Source: Robertmurraya kyonggiensis
GTDB lineage: Bacteria > Bacillota > Bacilli > Bacillales > Cytobacillaceae
Assembly (NCBI RefSeq): GCF_005116465.1
Contig: NZ_SWBM01000001.1
Coordinates: forward strand, 682,001-746,000
Length of the DNA stretch: 64,000 nt
Direction: 5' to 3'
A program made the position numbers and the translations under genes. The notes below the pieces were generated by a model. It saw nothing but the letters and a program-made list of their open reading frames with translations, did no database searches and was not told the origin of the DNA. Below are positions 37,186 to 46,283 of this stretch, piece after piece (the first letter of the stretch is position 1; each line of letters opens with the position of its first letter).

Positions 37186-37214
37186 TTGCGTGTCAAGAAT
37201 GTTTGTGCTATTAT
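37186..37214 (+). promoter_or_regulatory. Promoter of xerC-hslV-hslU-codY
   Basis: TTGCGT (37186-37191), 17 bases, TATTAT (37209-37214). Initiation near 37221 makes ATG 37224 almost leaderless and supports GTG 37245 as the real start. The rest of 36928-37185 shows no gene; trmFO would be expected here by synteny but is absent. Confidence 0.6.
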
Positions 37215-37244
37215 TGAATAGCTATGCCCTGTGAGGTGAAATTA

Positions 37245-38147
37245 GTGACAGATAACCGTGATTGCATGAAGTTGTTTTTACAGTTTTTGCAAATAGAAAA
37301 GAACTACTCTCCTTATACAGTTGAATATTATCAAGGGGATCTTCTAGAATTTAGTTTGTTCATGTCTGAACAAACTATTGCAAAATGGGACGAAGTGGAA
37401 TACCAGGACGTTCGATTGTATTTAACAAAGCTTTTTGAACAAAAACTCGCAAGAAAGTCTGTTGCTCGTAAGATTTCTAGTTTGCGCAGCTTTTATAAAT
37501 TTTTAGTACGTGAAATGCTTGTAGTACATAATCCTTTTGCACAAGTTTCTATTCCAAAGATTGAAAAGAGATTACCAGAATTCTTTTATGAGGAAGAACT
37601 GATAGCGCTTTTTGAAGCATGTGATGAAACTGATCCAATGGGACAAAGAAATAGGGCGATACTTGAATTGCTCTATGCGACAGGTATTCGTGTCAGTGAG
37701 AGTTGCTCAATTCGTCTCCAAGACATCGATATGGATTTGTCCACATTATTGGTGCATGGGAAAGGGAGAAAAGACCGTTATGTACCTTTTGGTAGTTTTG
37801 CTCATGAAGCAATAGAAAGATACATATCATATGGACGAAGAGAAATTCTAACGAAAAATAAAAAAGAGCATGATTATTTACTTGTAAATTTTAGAGGTGG
37901 ACCTTTAACACCAAGAGGTCTACGTACAGTTCTTAATAGCATCATAGACAAGTCATCTTTGAATGGACAAATTCACCCTCACAAGCTTAGACATTCCTTC
38001 GCTACCCACCTTTTGAATAATGGGGCGGATATGAGGACGGTTCAAGAATTGTTAGGACATGCAAATTTATCATCAACGCAAATTTATACACATGTCACAA
38101 ACGACTATTTGAAAAAGACTTATATGGCTCATCATCCGAGAGCGTAA
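37245..38147 (+). CDS. xerC: XerC/CodV tyrosine recombinase
   Basis: With XerD resolves chromosome dimers at dif. N-terminal SAM-like DNA-binding domain about 1-90; catalytic domain with Arg in YATGIRVSE (about 149), Lys in [20 protein letters not shown], and [14 protein letters not shown] ending in the nucleophile Tyr (about 280). 300 residues from GTG 37245, which has GAGGTGA six bases upstream; an ATG 21 bases earlier has no ribosome binding site. First gene of the cod operon. Confidence 0.95.
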   Translation: MTDNRDCMKLFLQFLQIEKNYSPYTVEYYQGDLLEFSLFMSEQTIAKWDEVEYQDVRLYLTKLFEQKLARKSVARKISSLRSFYKFLVREMLVVHNPFAQVSIPKIEKRLPEFFYEEELIALFEACDETDPMGQRNRAILELLYATGIRVSESCSIRLQDIDMDLSTLLVHGKGRKDRYVPFGSFAHEAIERYISYGRREILTKNKKEHDYLLVNFRGGPLTPRGLRTVLNSIIDKSSLNGQIHPHKLRHSFATHLLNNGADMRTVQELLGHANLSSTQIYTHVTNDYLKKTYMAHHPRA

Positions 38148-38172
38148 TGTCTCTATTAAAGGAGGAAAATGT

Positions 38173-38715
38173 ATGAATCAATTTCATGCCACAACCATAT
38201 TCGCAGTTCAACATAACGGGAATTGTGCAATGGCGGGAGATGGTCAAGTTACATTTGGTAATGCGGTAGTGATGAAGCACACAGCTAGAAAGGTAAGAAA
38301 GTTGTTTAATGGTAAAGTACTTGCAGGTTTTGCAGGTTCGGTTGCTGATGCTTTCACACTTTTTGAAATGTTCGAAGGAAAGTTGGAGGAATTCAATGGA
38401 AACCTTCAAAGAGCAGCTGTTGAGCTTGCGAAGCAATGGAGAGGCGACAAAATGTTGCGACAATTAGAAGCAATGCTCATTGTCATGAATAAAGAAAGCA
38501 TCCTCTTAGTATCAGGGACTGGCGAAGTAATTGAGCCTGATGATGGAGTTCTAGCGATTGGATCTGGTGGAAATTATGCACTTTCTGCTGGAAGATCACT
38601 AAAACGATATGCAGGCGACCATTTATCAGCAAAGGAAATTGCTCAGGCAGCCCTTGAAATTGCTGCGGAAATATGTGTTTATACAAACCATAATATTGTC
38701 GTAGAAGAGCTATAA
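38173..38715 (+). CDS. hslV: HslV (ClpQ/CodW) protease subunit
   Basis: Proteasome-like peptidase that forms a two-ring dodecamer with the HslU ATPase. The protein begins [13 protein letters not shown]. Classic HslV uses an N-terminal Thr exposed by processing; B. subtilis ClpQ instead uses an N-terminal Ser (MSSFHATT). Here position 2 is Asn, so either processing to Thr6/Thr7 occurs or the mechanism differs. Conserved [21 protein letters not shown] and [13 protein letters not shown] are present. 180 residues, GGAGG upstream, 13 bases before hslU. Confidence 0.96.
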   Translation: MNQFHATTIFAVQHNGNCAMAGDGQVTFGNAVVMKHTARKVRKLFNGKVLAGFAGSVADAFTLFEMFEGKLEEFNGNLQRAAVELAKQWRGDKMLRQLEAMLIVMNKESILLVSGTGEVIEPDDGVLAIGSGGNYALSAGRSLKRYAGDHLSAKEIAQAALEIAAEICVYTNHNIVVEEL

Positions 38716-38728
38716 GGAGGAATGCGAA

Positions 38729-40135
38729 ATGGCAAAAGGGACTAATTTAACTCCAAGGCAAATTGTAGAACGTTTAGATCAGTACATAATTGGTCAAAAG
38801 GACGCTAAGAAAGCAGTTGCAGTGGCTCTAAGAAATCGTTATCGTCGCAGTCTATTGGATGAAAAGCTTCGTGATGAGATTAATCCAAAAAACATTTTAA
38901 TGATTGGTCCAACGGGAGTAGGGAAAACCGAAATTGCTAGACGGATGGCGAAGTTGGTCAATGCTCCGTTTGTCAAGGTGGAGGCAACGAAGTTTACCGA
39001 AGTTGGCTATGTAGGTCGTGATGTTGAGTCAATGGTGCGAGATCTTGTGGAAACTTCTGTACGTCTTATTAAAGAAGAAAAAATGCAAAGTGTAAAAGAG
39101 CGTGCAGAAGAAAATGCAAACAGGCGCCTAGTTGAACTACTAGCACCATCTGCAAAGAAGGCGACAAACTACAAAAATCCTCTTGAAATGTTGTTTGGTG
39201 GAGGTGCTAATCAACAGGAGCCAGACACGAACTCTGCTGAAGAGTATAACTTACAAGAAAAACGTAAAATCGTAAGAGAAAAACTGGCAATGGGCGATTT
39301 AGAGAATGAAATCGTTTCTGTTGAGGTCGAAGAGCAACAGCCTTCTATGTTTGATATGCTACAAGGCTCGGGCATGGAACAAATGGGGATGAATATGCAG
39401 GACGCTCTAAGCGGCCTAATGCCGAAAAAACGAAAGAAGCGCAAACTCACTGTTAAAGAAGCAAGACTCGTGTTAACAAACGAAGAGGCTCAAAAGCTGA
39501 TTGACATGGATGAGGTTACGCAAGAAGCTGTCTTTCGTGCAGAACAATCAGGTATTATATTCATCGATGAAATCGATAAGATTGCAAGTAAAAATCACGG
39601 TGGATCCTCTGCCGATGTCTCTAGAGAGGGTGTTCAAAGAGACATTCTCCCTGTTGTTGAAGGGTCTACGGTTGTCACTAAATACGGTTCTGTGAAAACC
39701 GACCATATTTTATTTATGGCAGCTGGTGCGTTTCATATCGCCAAGCCATCAGATTTAATTCCAGAGCTGCAAGGGCGTTTTCCGATTCGTGTGGAACTGA
39801 CGAAGCTCACAGTGGATGACTTCTTTAAAATTCTGATTGAGCCTGATAATGCACTTATCAAACAATATCAAGCTTTATTAGAAACAGAAGGTATACAAAT
39901 TGAATTTTCTGACGATGCTATTCGTAAGATAGCAGAAGTTGCTTTTGAAGTGAATCAAAATACGGATAATATTGGTGCGAGACGTCTTCATACAATCCTA
40001 GAAAAGCTTTTAGAGGATTTATCCTTTGAAGCTCCGGATATTACGATGGAAAAAGTCGCGATTACACCTCAGTACGTTGAAGAGAAGCTAGGAGCAATTT
40101 CGAAAAACAAGGATTTAAGCCAGTTTATTTTATAA
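38729..40135 (+). CDS. hslU: HslU (ClpY/CodX) unfoldase ATPase
   Basis: AAA+ ring that unfolds substrates for HslV. Walker [14 protein letters not shown] (about 57-69), a long inserted I domain (about 105-245), Walker [12 protein letters not shown], sensor motif [11 protein letters not shown] and the C-terminal [17 protein letters not shown]. 468 residues, ending in a hydrophobic tail (SQFIL) that docks between HslV subunits. AAGGAGG upstream of the ATG. Confidence 0.97.
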   Translation: MAKGTNLTPRQIVERLDQYIIGQKDAKKAVAVALRNRYRRSLLDEKLRDEINPKNILMIGPTGVGKTEIARRMAKLVNAPFVKVEATKFTEVGYVGRDVESMVRDLVETSVRLIKEEKMQSVKERAEENANRRLVELLAPSAKKATNYKNPLEMLFGGGANQQEPDTNSAEEYNLQEKRKIVREKLAMGDLENEIVSVEVEEQQPSMFDMLQGSGMEQMGMNMQDALSGLMPKKRKKRKLTVKEARLVLTNEEAQKLIDMDEVTQEAVFRAEQSGIIFIDEIDKIASKNHGGSSADVSREGVQRDILPVVEGSTVVTKYGSVKTDHILFMAAGAFHIAKPSDLIPELQGRFPIRVELTKLTVDDFFKILIEPDNALIKQYQALLETEGIQIEFSDDAIRKIAEVAFEVNQNTDNIGARRLHTILEKLLEDLSFEAPDITMEKVAITPQYVEEKLGAISKNKDLSQFIL

Positions 40136-40216
40136 ACGAGTGCTCTCTTTATAATTGTAAAAGAAATAAGTAGAAAAAGATTTTTTATATTTGAATGGTT
40201 TTTAGGAGGAAGAACA

Positions 40217-40996
40217 ATGGATTTATTATCAAAAACTAGAAAAATTAACGCATTACTACAAAAGGCAGCAGGTAAACCAGTAAATTTCAAAGAAATGTCA
40301 GAAACACTAAGTGAAGTTATTGAAGCAAATATCTTCATCGTAAGCAGAAGAGGTAAGCTTTTAGGGTTTGCGGTAAATCAAAAGATTGAAAATGATCGTA
40401 TGATTAAAATGCTTGAGGATCGTCAGTTCCCTGAAGAGTATACGAATAATCTTTTCAATATCAAAGAAACATCTCAAAACCTTGATATCGAAAGTGAATA
40501 TACTGCTTTCCCAGTTGAAAATAAGGAACTGTTCCAAAACGGTCTTACAACTATCGTTCCTATCATCGGTGGTGGAGAAAGACTTGGTACCCTTATTTTA
40601 GCTAGACTTCAAGAGCAATTCCATGATGATGACCTTATTCTTGGAGAATACGGTGCTACTGTAGTAGGTATGGAAATTCTTCGTGAAAAAGCAGAAGAAA
40701 TCGAAGAAGAAGCTCGTAGTAAAGCTGTTGTACAAATGGCAATCAGTTCATTATCTTACAGTGAGCTTGAAGCAATTGAACATATTTTTGAAGAGTTAAA
40801 TGGACATGAAGGTCTATTAGTTGCTTCAAAAATTGCTGACAGAGTTGGAATTACTCGTTCTGTAATCGTAAACGCACTACGTAAGCTTGAAAGTGCTGGT
40901 GTTATTGAATCTCGTTCTTTAGGAATGAAGGGAACATACATTAAAGTACTTAACGACAAGTTCTTAATGGAATTAGATAAATTAAGAAATAACTAA
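40217..40996 (+). CDS. codY: CodY GTP/branched-chain amino acid-responsive regulator
   Basis: Global repressor of stationary-phase, competence and motility genes in rich medium. N-terminal GAF domain about 1-155 for Ile/Val binding, C-terminal winged helix-turn-helix ([19 protein letters not shown] about 203-221). 259 residues, standard length. TAGGAGGA upstream. In B. subtilis CodY also represses the fla/che operon, whose start lies about 525 bases downstream here; I did not find a convincing CodY box. Confidence 0.98.
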   Translation: MDLLSKTRKINALLQKAAGKPVNFKEMSETLSEVIEANIFIVSRRGKLLGFAVNQKIENDRMIKMLEDRQFPEEYTNNLFNIKETSQNLDIESEYTAFPVENKELFQNGLTTIVPIIGGGERLGTLILARLQEQFHDDDLILGEYGATVVGMEILREKAEEIEEEARSKAVVQMAISSLSYSELEAIEHIFEELNGHEGLLVASKIADRVGITRSVIVNALRKLESAGVIESRSLGMKGTYIKVLNDKFLMELDKLRNN

Positions 40997-41002
40997 TATG
41001 AC

Positions 41003-41036
41003 AAAGAGGATGCGTACAACTTGCATCTTCTTTTTT
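41003..41036 (+). terminator. Intrinsic terminator of codY
   Basis: AAAGAGGATGC (41003-41013) pairs with GCATCTTCTTT (one wobble), followed by a T-run. Confidence 0.85.
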
Positions 41037-41154
41037 ATTGTTAAAATATAGTTACTTTCATGTAACAAACTTTAAAACCATTAATTGCATAATTGTCCTT
41101 TTTTTACTCACTGTGCAAAAGATAAACTTGGATTATATAATGATAATCGAAATG

Positions 41155-41209
41155 AAAAAGCTGAAATCAAAAATCGTTTTTCAACGACGTCTTGATTTCA
41201 GCTTTTTTT
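41155..41209. terminator. Second strong, bidirectional terminator with no gene attached
   Basis: AAAAAGCTGAAATCAA (41155-41170) and TTGATTTCAGCTTTTT (41192-41207) form a perfect 16-bp stem ending in seven T; A-run and T-run make it work in both directions. It lies 120 bases after the codY terminator and about 310 before flgB. TATAAT at 41136 with a poor -35 (GTGCAA) could drive a tiny RNA ending here, but that is weak. Otherwise it insulates codY from the fla operon. Confidence 0.8.
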
Positions 41210-41425
41210 ACATGTTTCTGCCATAAACTCAAAGATATTAGTAAAAGTGAGAAGATTTTCCTGTGGTATTTCGACAGGATTCTGCGTTTTTCTGAGATAA
41301 CTATTGGGTCTGTAATACAGCAATAGTCATATTGACATTGGATAAATTTGAGTAAAATTAGTGAAAACAGGTCCTATATCCCATTTTTTTTAACGAATAT
41401 TGCATAGACATATCATTTCTTATTC

Positions 41426-41489
41426 ATTACAATGAATTATGTATTACATTTTTCATCGAAATATTACAATCTTCTACAAATTCATTACA
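41426..41489 (+). promoter_or_regulatory. Four spaced ATTACA boxes upstream of flgB
   Basis: ATTACA occurs at 41426, 41443, 41463 and 41484, with start-to-start spacings of 17, 20 and 21 bases; the first and last share the longer TTCATTACAA. The first is centred in the palindrome ATTCATT-AC-AATGAAT (41422-41437). They lie just upstream of the extended -10 element. They could be an operator or activator array; AT-richness makes chance recurrence possible. Confidence 0.4.
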
Positions 41490-41496
41490 ATTGTAT

Positions 41497-41505
41497 TGAT
41501 ATAAT
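41497..41505 (+). promoter_or_regulatory. Extended -10 element near the start of the fla/che operon
   Basis: TGATATAAT is an exact TGnTATAAT extended -10 (TATAAT 41500-41505) without a good -35. Initiation near 41512 would leave almost no leader before the flgB ribosome binding site, as with acpP. Other upstream starts are possible. Confidence 0.5.
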
Positions 41506-41520
41506 AACGGGGGTGAGGAA

Positions 41521-41916
41521 TTGAAGCTGTTTTCAAATACGATTTCAACTCTTGAGAATGCTTTGAATTATTCTTCTGCAAAACAAAAGGCGATATCTCA
41601 AAATATTTCCAACGTAGATACACCAAATTATAAATCAAAAGAAGTAAGCTTCAAATCAACGTTACAGAACGCGGTTGATTCTTCTATGACAGCTAGACGA
41701 ACAGATGCGAGGCATATTGACTTTAATGGACAAGCATCTTCTGGAATATCCGTTACAACAAACAATAGCAGTTCCTACAATAATAATGGTAATAACGTGG
41801 ACCTCGATAAAGAGATGGCCGATATGGCAACAAATCAGATTTATTACAATGCGCTAATTGAGAGAATAAATGGGAAGTTTTCAACGCTTCAATCTGTCAT
41901 TAAAGGAGGGAAATAA
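41521..41916 (+). CDS. flgB: FlgB flagellar proximal rod protein
   Basis: First gene of the fla/che operon; rod component exported by the flagellar type III system. N-terminal rod/hook family motif visible as AISQNISNVDTPNYKSKEV. 131 residues with a disordered Ser/Asn-rich middle. TTG start with GGGTGAGG four bases upstream. Two bases before flgC. Confidence 0.96.
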   Translation: MKLFSNTISTLENALNYSSAKQKAISQNISNVDTPNYKSKEVSFKSTLQNAVDSSMTARRTDARHIDFNGQASSGISVTTNNSSSYNNNGNNVDLDKEMADMATNQIYYNALIERINGKFSTLQSVIKGGK

Positions 41917-41918
41917 CA

Positions 41919-42368
41919 GTGTCTATTTTCCATAGTATTAATACTTCTGCATCAGCATTGACTTCACAGAGATTAAGAATGGATGTTATCTCATCAAACA
42001 TGGCAAATGTGGACTCCACAAGAGCGGAATTGGTAGACGGAGAGTGGGTACCATACAAACGTAAATCTGTCGTACTTAAAGCGAACGAAGGTGGTTTTTC
42101 TTCATTCTTAAATGTTGCGATGAATAAAGGTGAAGTTGGAAATGGTGTAAAAGTGTCACAGATTGTCGAAGATGAAACACCTTTTAAAGAAGTATATGAC
42201 CCTGAACACCCAGATGCTGACGAGAATGGCTATGTACAGATGCCAAACGTTGACCCTTTAAGAGAAATGGTTGATTTAATTAGTGCGACAAGGTCTTATG
42301 AAGCCAACGTTACAGCTTTAAATGCCTCAAAAAGTATGCTCATGAAAGCATTAGAAATAGGAAAATAA
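41919..42368 (+). CDS. flgC: FlgC flagellar proximal rod protein
   Basis: Rod protein partnering FlgB. N-terminal INTSASALTSQRLRMDVISS and SNMANVDSTRA; C-terminal DLISATRSYEANVTALNASK of the rod/hook family. 149 residues. GTG start with AAAGGAGGG upstream. Confidence 0.97.
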   Translation: MSIFHSINTSASALTSQRLRMDVISSNMANVDSTRAELVDGEWVPYKRKSVVLKANEGGFSSFLNVAMNKGEVGNGVKVSQIVEDETPFKEVYDPEHPDADENGYVQMPNVDPLREMVDLISATRSYEANVTALNASKSMLMKALEIGK

Positions 42369-42382
42369 GGAGCTTAACCTAA

Positions 42383-42691
42383 ATGAATAATATTTCGTTT
42401 CCAAGTGTTTCAAAGGTGTTTCAAACGAATCAGACTTCACAAGCTTCATCTACTACACCATTCGAAGCACAAAAGAGTTTTGCGTCCGTACTTAAGGAAT
42501 CAATTGAAAAAGTTAATGAAGCACAGATTGAATCTGATGTAATGACTGAGAAATTAGCGCGTGGTGAAGATGTTGATTTGCACCAAGTAATGGTAGCAAG
42601 CCAAAAGGCGAGCATTACACTTTCAGCTACAATGGAAATTCGTAATAAGGTTATTGAAGCGTACCAAGAAGTTATGAGAATGCAAGTTTAA
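42383..42691 (+). CDS. fliE: FliE rod-MS ring junction protein
   Basis: Links the FliF ring to the rod. 102 residues; the conserved C-terminal half is seen as SFASVLKESIEKVNEAQ and VDLHQVMVASQKASITLSAT through NKVIEAYQEVMRMQV. The operon is interrupted after this gene by 212 bases of hairpins and palindromes before fliF. Confidence 0.97.
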   Translation: MNNISFPSVSKVFQTNQTSQASSTTPFEAQKSFASVLKESIEKVNEAQIESDVMTEKLARGEDVDLHQVMVASQKASITLSATMEIRNKVIEAYQEVMRMQV

Positions 42692-42726
42692 TATAGTTTG
42701 ATTAATTTCATAATGGTTTATCATTT

Positions 42727-42775
42727 GTTAAAAAACGAACAATCTTCAATTATGTATCTCATGTTCGTTTTTAAC
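42727..42775 (+). terminator. Terminator-like hairpin inside the fla operon, after fliE
   Basis: GTTAAAAAACGAAC (42727-42740) pairs with GTTCGTTTTTAAC (42763-42775), one A bulged, with T-rich descending arm. It could reduce transcription of fliF and beyond, or protect flgB-flgC-fliE message ends. Confidence 0.65.
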
Positions 42776-42797
42776 AGTTCTTCTAACATTGTGAAAT

Positions 42798-42853
42798 CAA
42801 CTCAGTTGAGTTGTTGGTAAACAACTTAGTTGTTGATGAACAACATTGTTGTT
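42798..42853. repeat. Three tandem palindromes between fliE and fliF
   Basis: CAACTCAGTTGAGTTG (42798-42813), AACAACTTAGTTGTT (42820-42834) and AACAACATTGTTGTT (42839-42853) are each near-perfect or perfect palindromes of 15-16 bases, spaced 22 and 19 bases start to start. The last two differ by a compensated pair (CT..AG versus CA..TG), so symmetry is kept while sequence changes. Function unknown; could be an operator or an RNA structure. Confidence 0.85.
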
Positions 42854-42871
42854 GAAAAGCTCTGCTTTTTC
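42854..42871 (+). other. Small hairpin with T-run ahead of fliF
   Basis: GAAAAGC and GCTTTTTC can pair around TCT. It lies directly after the palindromes and about 30 bases before the fliF start, near the ribosome binding region. Confidence 0.5.
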
Positions 42872-42903
42872 CATCAATTAGACAGAATAGCCGGGGGATA
42901 AGG

Positions 42904-44496
42904 ATGACAGTTTCGTTTCAAAAATATATAGAAAAAATAAAAGAATACTGGAATGGCCGTTCTAAAAAACAAAAAGCGCTCATTATCGGTTCAATTCTGT
43001 TATTGGTAATCGTTATCTCGCTCTCAACATTTTTTGCAACGAGAACGAAAATGGTTCCCCTATACAAGGACTTGTCCCTTTCTGAAGTAGGAACAATTAA
43101 GGAAAGCCTTGATAGTAAAGGAGTCAAATACGAAATAACAGAAGGTGGTACAACGATTAGCGTACCTAGTGAGCAGGCGGATAGTTTGATTGTAGAACTC
43201 GCAGCAGAGGGATTGCCGAAGTCTGGTGGAATTGACTACTCGTTTTTTAGTCAAAATGCCGGCCTTGGGATGACCGACAATGAGTTTAATGTCATGAAGC
43301 TTGATGCGATGCAAACAGAACTTGCGAACCTAATTAAGGGTATTCAAGGTGTTAAAGATGCGAAGGTGATGATTAACCTTCCGTCACAAGGGATTTTTGT
43401 TTCTGATGCAGATGAACAAGCCTCTGCGTCTATTGTCTTAAATACAGAGCCAGGCTATCAATTCGAAGAGAAACAAATTAATGCACTTTATAATCTTGTT
43501 TCAAAAAGCGTGCCAAACTTACCTACTGATAATATCGTCATTACAAACCAATATTTTGAGTATTTTGATCTAAAAAATGGAGAAAATTCTTCTGGAGATA
43601 TTTTCACCGCTCAAAATAATATTAAAAAAGAGATCGAAAGAGATGTTCAGCGTCAAGTTCAAAGTATGCTTGGAACTTTGATGGGACAGGATAAAGTAGT
43701 CGTTTCCGTTACTGCCGATATCGATTTTAAACAAGAAAACAGAGAAGAAAACTTAGTGACGCCAGTTGATGAAGAAAACATGGAAGGTATCGCAATCAGT
43801 GCTCAGAAAATCACAGAAACTTTCACTGGTGAGGGAGCTGCAGCTGAGGGTGTACCTCAAGGTGAAGATTCAGACGATGCTTTAACTGGTTATGCTGCAG
43901 GATCCAATGGAAATGGCGATTACGAGAAAATAGAAGAAACCATTAATAATGAAGTAAATAAGATTCGTAAAGAAATAATTGAGAGTCCATATAAGATTCG
44001 AGATTTAGGAATTCAAGTAATGGTTGAACCGCCAGTAGCTGATGATGAAACTTCTCTTCCACAAGAGAGAGTAGATGACATTACAGAGATGCTAGCAACA
44101 ATTGTTAGAACGACAATTAATAAGGATGCTGTCGAAGGTGAATTAACAGATGAGGCTATCCAGGATAAAATTGTTGTTTCTGTTCAACCGTTCAACGGAA
44201 AACCACAGTTTAGTAATCAAACAAGCACAAGCTTACCTTGGTGGGTATATGTGTTAGGTGGCGTATTAGTATTAGTAATTATCCTATTAATCTTCTTATT
44301 CATGCGAGCTCGCAAAAAACGTGATCAAGAATTATTGGCGATGGAGGAAGCAAGTGCGGCCCTTCTTGAAGTACCAGATGTGAATGAAGAACAAGAAACA
44401 GAAAGTAGCCTAAGACGTAAACAGCTTGAAAAAATGGCAAAGGATAGTCCAGAAGACTTTGCTAAGTTATTAAGGACGTGGATTGCAGAAGACTAG
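42904..44496 (+). CDS. fliF: FliF flagellar MS-ring protein
   Basis: Forms the membrane ring on which the rotor is built. Cytoplasmic N-terminus, transmembrane helix about 24-43, large periplasmic-side ring-building domains (KMVPLYKDLSLSEVGTIKESL; VKDAKVMINLP), second helix about 441-465, and a C-terminal tail ending PEDFAKLLRTWI that binds FliG. 530 residues. AAGG just upstream of the ATG. Confidence 0.97.
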   Translation: MTVSFQKYIEKIKEYWNGRSKKQKALIIGSILLLVIVISLSTFFATRTKMVPLYKDLSLSEVGTIKESLDSKGVKYEITEGGTTISVPSEQADSLIVELAAEGLPKSGGIDYSFFSQNAGLGMTDNEFNVMKLDAMQTELANLIKGIQGVKDAKVMINLPSQGIFVSDADEQASASIVLNTEPGYQFEEKQINALYNLVSKSVPNLPTDNIVITNQYFEYFDLKNGENSSGDIFTAQNNIKKEIERDVQRQVQSMLGTLMGQDKVVVSVTADIDFKQENREENLVTPVDEENMEGIAISAQKITETFTGEGAAAEGVPQGEDSDDALTGYAAGSNGNGDYEKIEETINNEVNKIRKEIIESPYKIRDLGIQVMVEPPVADDETSLPQERVDDITEMLATIVRTTINKDAVEGELTDEAIQDKIVVSVQPFNGKPQFSNQTSTSLPWWVYVLGGVLVLVIILLIFLFMRARKKRDQELLAMEEASAALLEVPDVNEEQETESSLRRKQLEKMAKDSPEDFAKLLRTWIAED

Positions 44497-44508
44497 GAGG
44501 ATTGAAAG

Positions 44509-45525
44509 TTGGTTAAAAGAGAGCAGAAAGAATTAACAGGAAAACAAAAAGCTGCCATTCTTCTTATTTCACTCGGACCTGATGTGTCTGCGTCTGTATA
44601 TAAGCACTTAAGTGAAGAGGAAATTGAAAAACTAACATTGGAGATTTCTGGTGTAAAGAAGGTTGATTCTCATTCCAAGGAGGAAATTTTGGAGGAGTTC
44701 CACAATATCGCCTTGGCTCAGGATTATATTTCTCAGGGCGGTATTGGCTATGCCAAAACCGTACTGGAAAAAGCATTAGGTAGCGATCAAGCAGCTGTTA
44801 TTATCAACAGACTTACATCAGCGCTTCAGGTTCGTCCATTTGATTTTGCTAGGAAGGCAGACCCAGCTCAAATTTTAAACTTTATTCAAAATGAGCATCC
44901 GCAAACAATCGCACTTATCTTGTCTTATTTAGATTCTTCACAAGCAGGACAGATATTATCTGAGTTGCCTCAAGAAATGCAGGCGGATGTTGCAAGAAGA
45001 ATCGCGGTAATGGATAGTACTTCTCCTGAAATCATTAACGAAATCGAACAGATTTTAGAAAGAAAGCTATCTTCTACTGTTACACAGGACTACACGCAAA
45101 CTGGCGGAGTGGAAGCTGTTGTCGAAGTGCTTAATGGTGTAGATAGATCGACTGAAAGAACGATCTTAGATGCACTTGAAATTCAGGATCCAGAATTAGC
45201 AGAAGAAATAAAGAAGAGAATGTTTGTATTTGAAGACATCGTCACACTGGATAGCCGTGCAATTCAACGTGTTATCCGTGATTGTGAAAACGAAGACCTT
45301 ATGCTTTCACTTAAAGTATCAAGTGATGAGGTTAAAGAAATTGTTTTCAACAATATGTCTAAACGTATGGTTGAAACCATGAGAGACGAGATGGAATATA
45401 TGGGACCTGTTCGATTGCGTGATGTTGAAGAGGCACAATCAAGAATTGTGGCCATTGTCCGTCGTCTAGAAGAAGCTGGTGAAATTGTAGTCGCTCGTGG
45501 CGGAGGAGATGATATTATTGTCTAG
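44509..45525 (+). CDS. fliG: FliG flagellar motor switch protein
   Basis: Rotor protein that meets the stator and sets rotation direction. N-terminal FliF-binding domain (TGKQKAAILLISLG), middle domain with the EHPQT motif (NEHPQTIALILSYL), C-terminal torque domain with the charged helix (LDSRAIQRVIRDCENEDLML). 338 residues. TTG start with AGGAGG upstream. Last bases overlap fliH. Confidence 0.97.
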   Translation: MVKREQKELTGKQKAAILLISLGPDVSASVYKHLSEEEIEKLTLEISGVKKVDSHSKEEILEEFHNIALAQDYISQGGIGYAKTVLEKALGSDQAAVIINRLTSALQVRPFDFARKADPAQILNFIQNEHPQTIALILSYLDSSQAGQILSELPQEMQADVARRIAVMDSTSPEIINEIEQILERKLSSTVTQDYTQTGGVEAVVEVLNGVDRSTERTILDALEIQDPELAEEIKKRMFVFEDIVTLDSRAIQRVIRDCENEDLMLSLKVSSDEVKEIVFNNMSKRMVETMRDEMEYMGPVRLRDVEEAQSRIVAIVRRLEEAGEIVVARGGGDDIIV

Positions 45526-46282
45526 GCTTATCAAATCAAGATGGTCAAATCTTGAAAACCAAGAGAATAAAGTCATCTCCATTAAAAGCTTTCATGTTGA
45601 AACAGAAAATAATGTTGAAGAAATCGTTAACCATAGAGTATTTGCAGAAAGAGACTCGATTTTAGCACAAGCAAGAGATGAAGCAGCGGCAATCGTAAAC
45701 GAGGCGAGGCACTATAAGGAATCACTTGAGCAGAATTTAGCAGAAGAGAAGATGGCTTGGGAGCAAGAAGTCATCCAACTAGCGAATCAAGCCAAACAAA
45801 GTGGATATGAGGCAGGGCTAGACGAAGGTCGAGAACAAGGGTATACAGAAATGCTTCAATTAATCGAACAAGCGAAACAAACAGTTGATTCTTCGAAACT
45901 AGATTATCGTAAGAAAATTGAGGATTCAGATCAAACCATACTTGACCTCGGATTGAAAGTAGCGAAAAAAATTCTTGGAACCCATCTTGATGGGAATTCG
46001 GAGCATTTTATAACGGTAGTAAAACGTGCGTTAAAAGAAGCGAGAGAGTACCGAGAAGTACAGCTCCACATTCATCCAATGCATTACGAATATATTCTTT
46101 CGCAAAAGGATGATTTGAGCAAAATTTTCCCGAAGGAAACAGAGATTTATATTTATCCGGATGGAGATTTGTCAGAGCAAAGCTGTATCATCGAATCGGC
46201 CAATGGAAGAATCGATGCCAGTGTCGACCAACAGCTTGAAGAAATAAAAGTGAAGCTTTTTGAAATGCTGGAGAGTGAGTAA
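45518..46282 (+). CDS. fliH: FliH flagellar export ATPase regulator
   Basis: Stalk-like regulator of FliI; V-type ATPase E/G-subunit homologue. Long charged coiled coil (about 35-135) then a C-terminal globular domain (LDLGLKVAKKILG, VKRALKEAREYREVQLHIHP). I choose TTG 45518 (GGAGGAGA eight bases upstream, protein start MSRLIKSRW as in relatives) over GTG 45497 or ATG 45509, which lack proper spacing. 254 residues. Starts inside the last codons of fliG. Confidence 0.92.
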   Translation: MSRLIKSRWSNLENQENKVISIKSFHVETENNVEEIVNHRVFAERDSILAQARDEAAAIVNEARHYKESLEQNLAEEKMAWEQEVIQLANQAKQSGYEAGLDEGREQGYTEMLQLIEQAKQTVDSSKLDYRKKIEDSDQTILDLGLKVAKKILGTHLDGNSEHFITVVKRALKEAREYREVQLHIHPMHYEYILSQKDDLSKIFPKETEIYIYPDGDLSEQSCIIESANGRIDASVDQQLEEIKVKLFEMLESE

Positions 46283-46283
46283 A

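Noticed and set aside
41038-41226. 62-codon frame between codY and flgB
   Set aside because: Runs through the orphan terminator stem; no ribosome binding site and no recognisable protein.
41210-41520. CodY box upstream of the fla/che operon
   Set aside because: Looked for AATTTTCWGAAAATT; the best partial match (GATTTTCCTG near 41254) has too many mismatches to claim.
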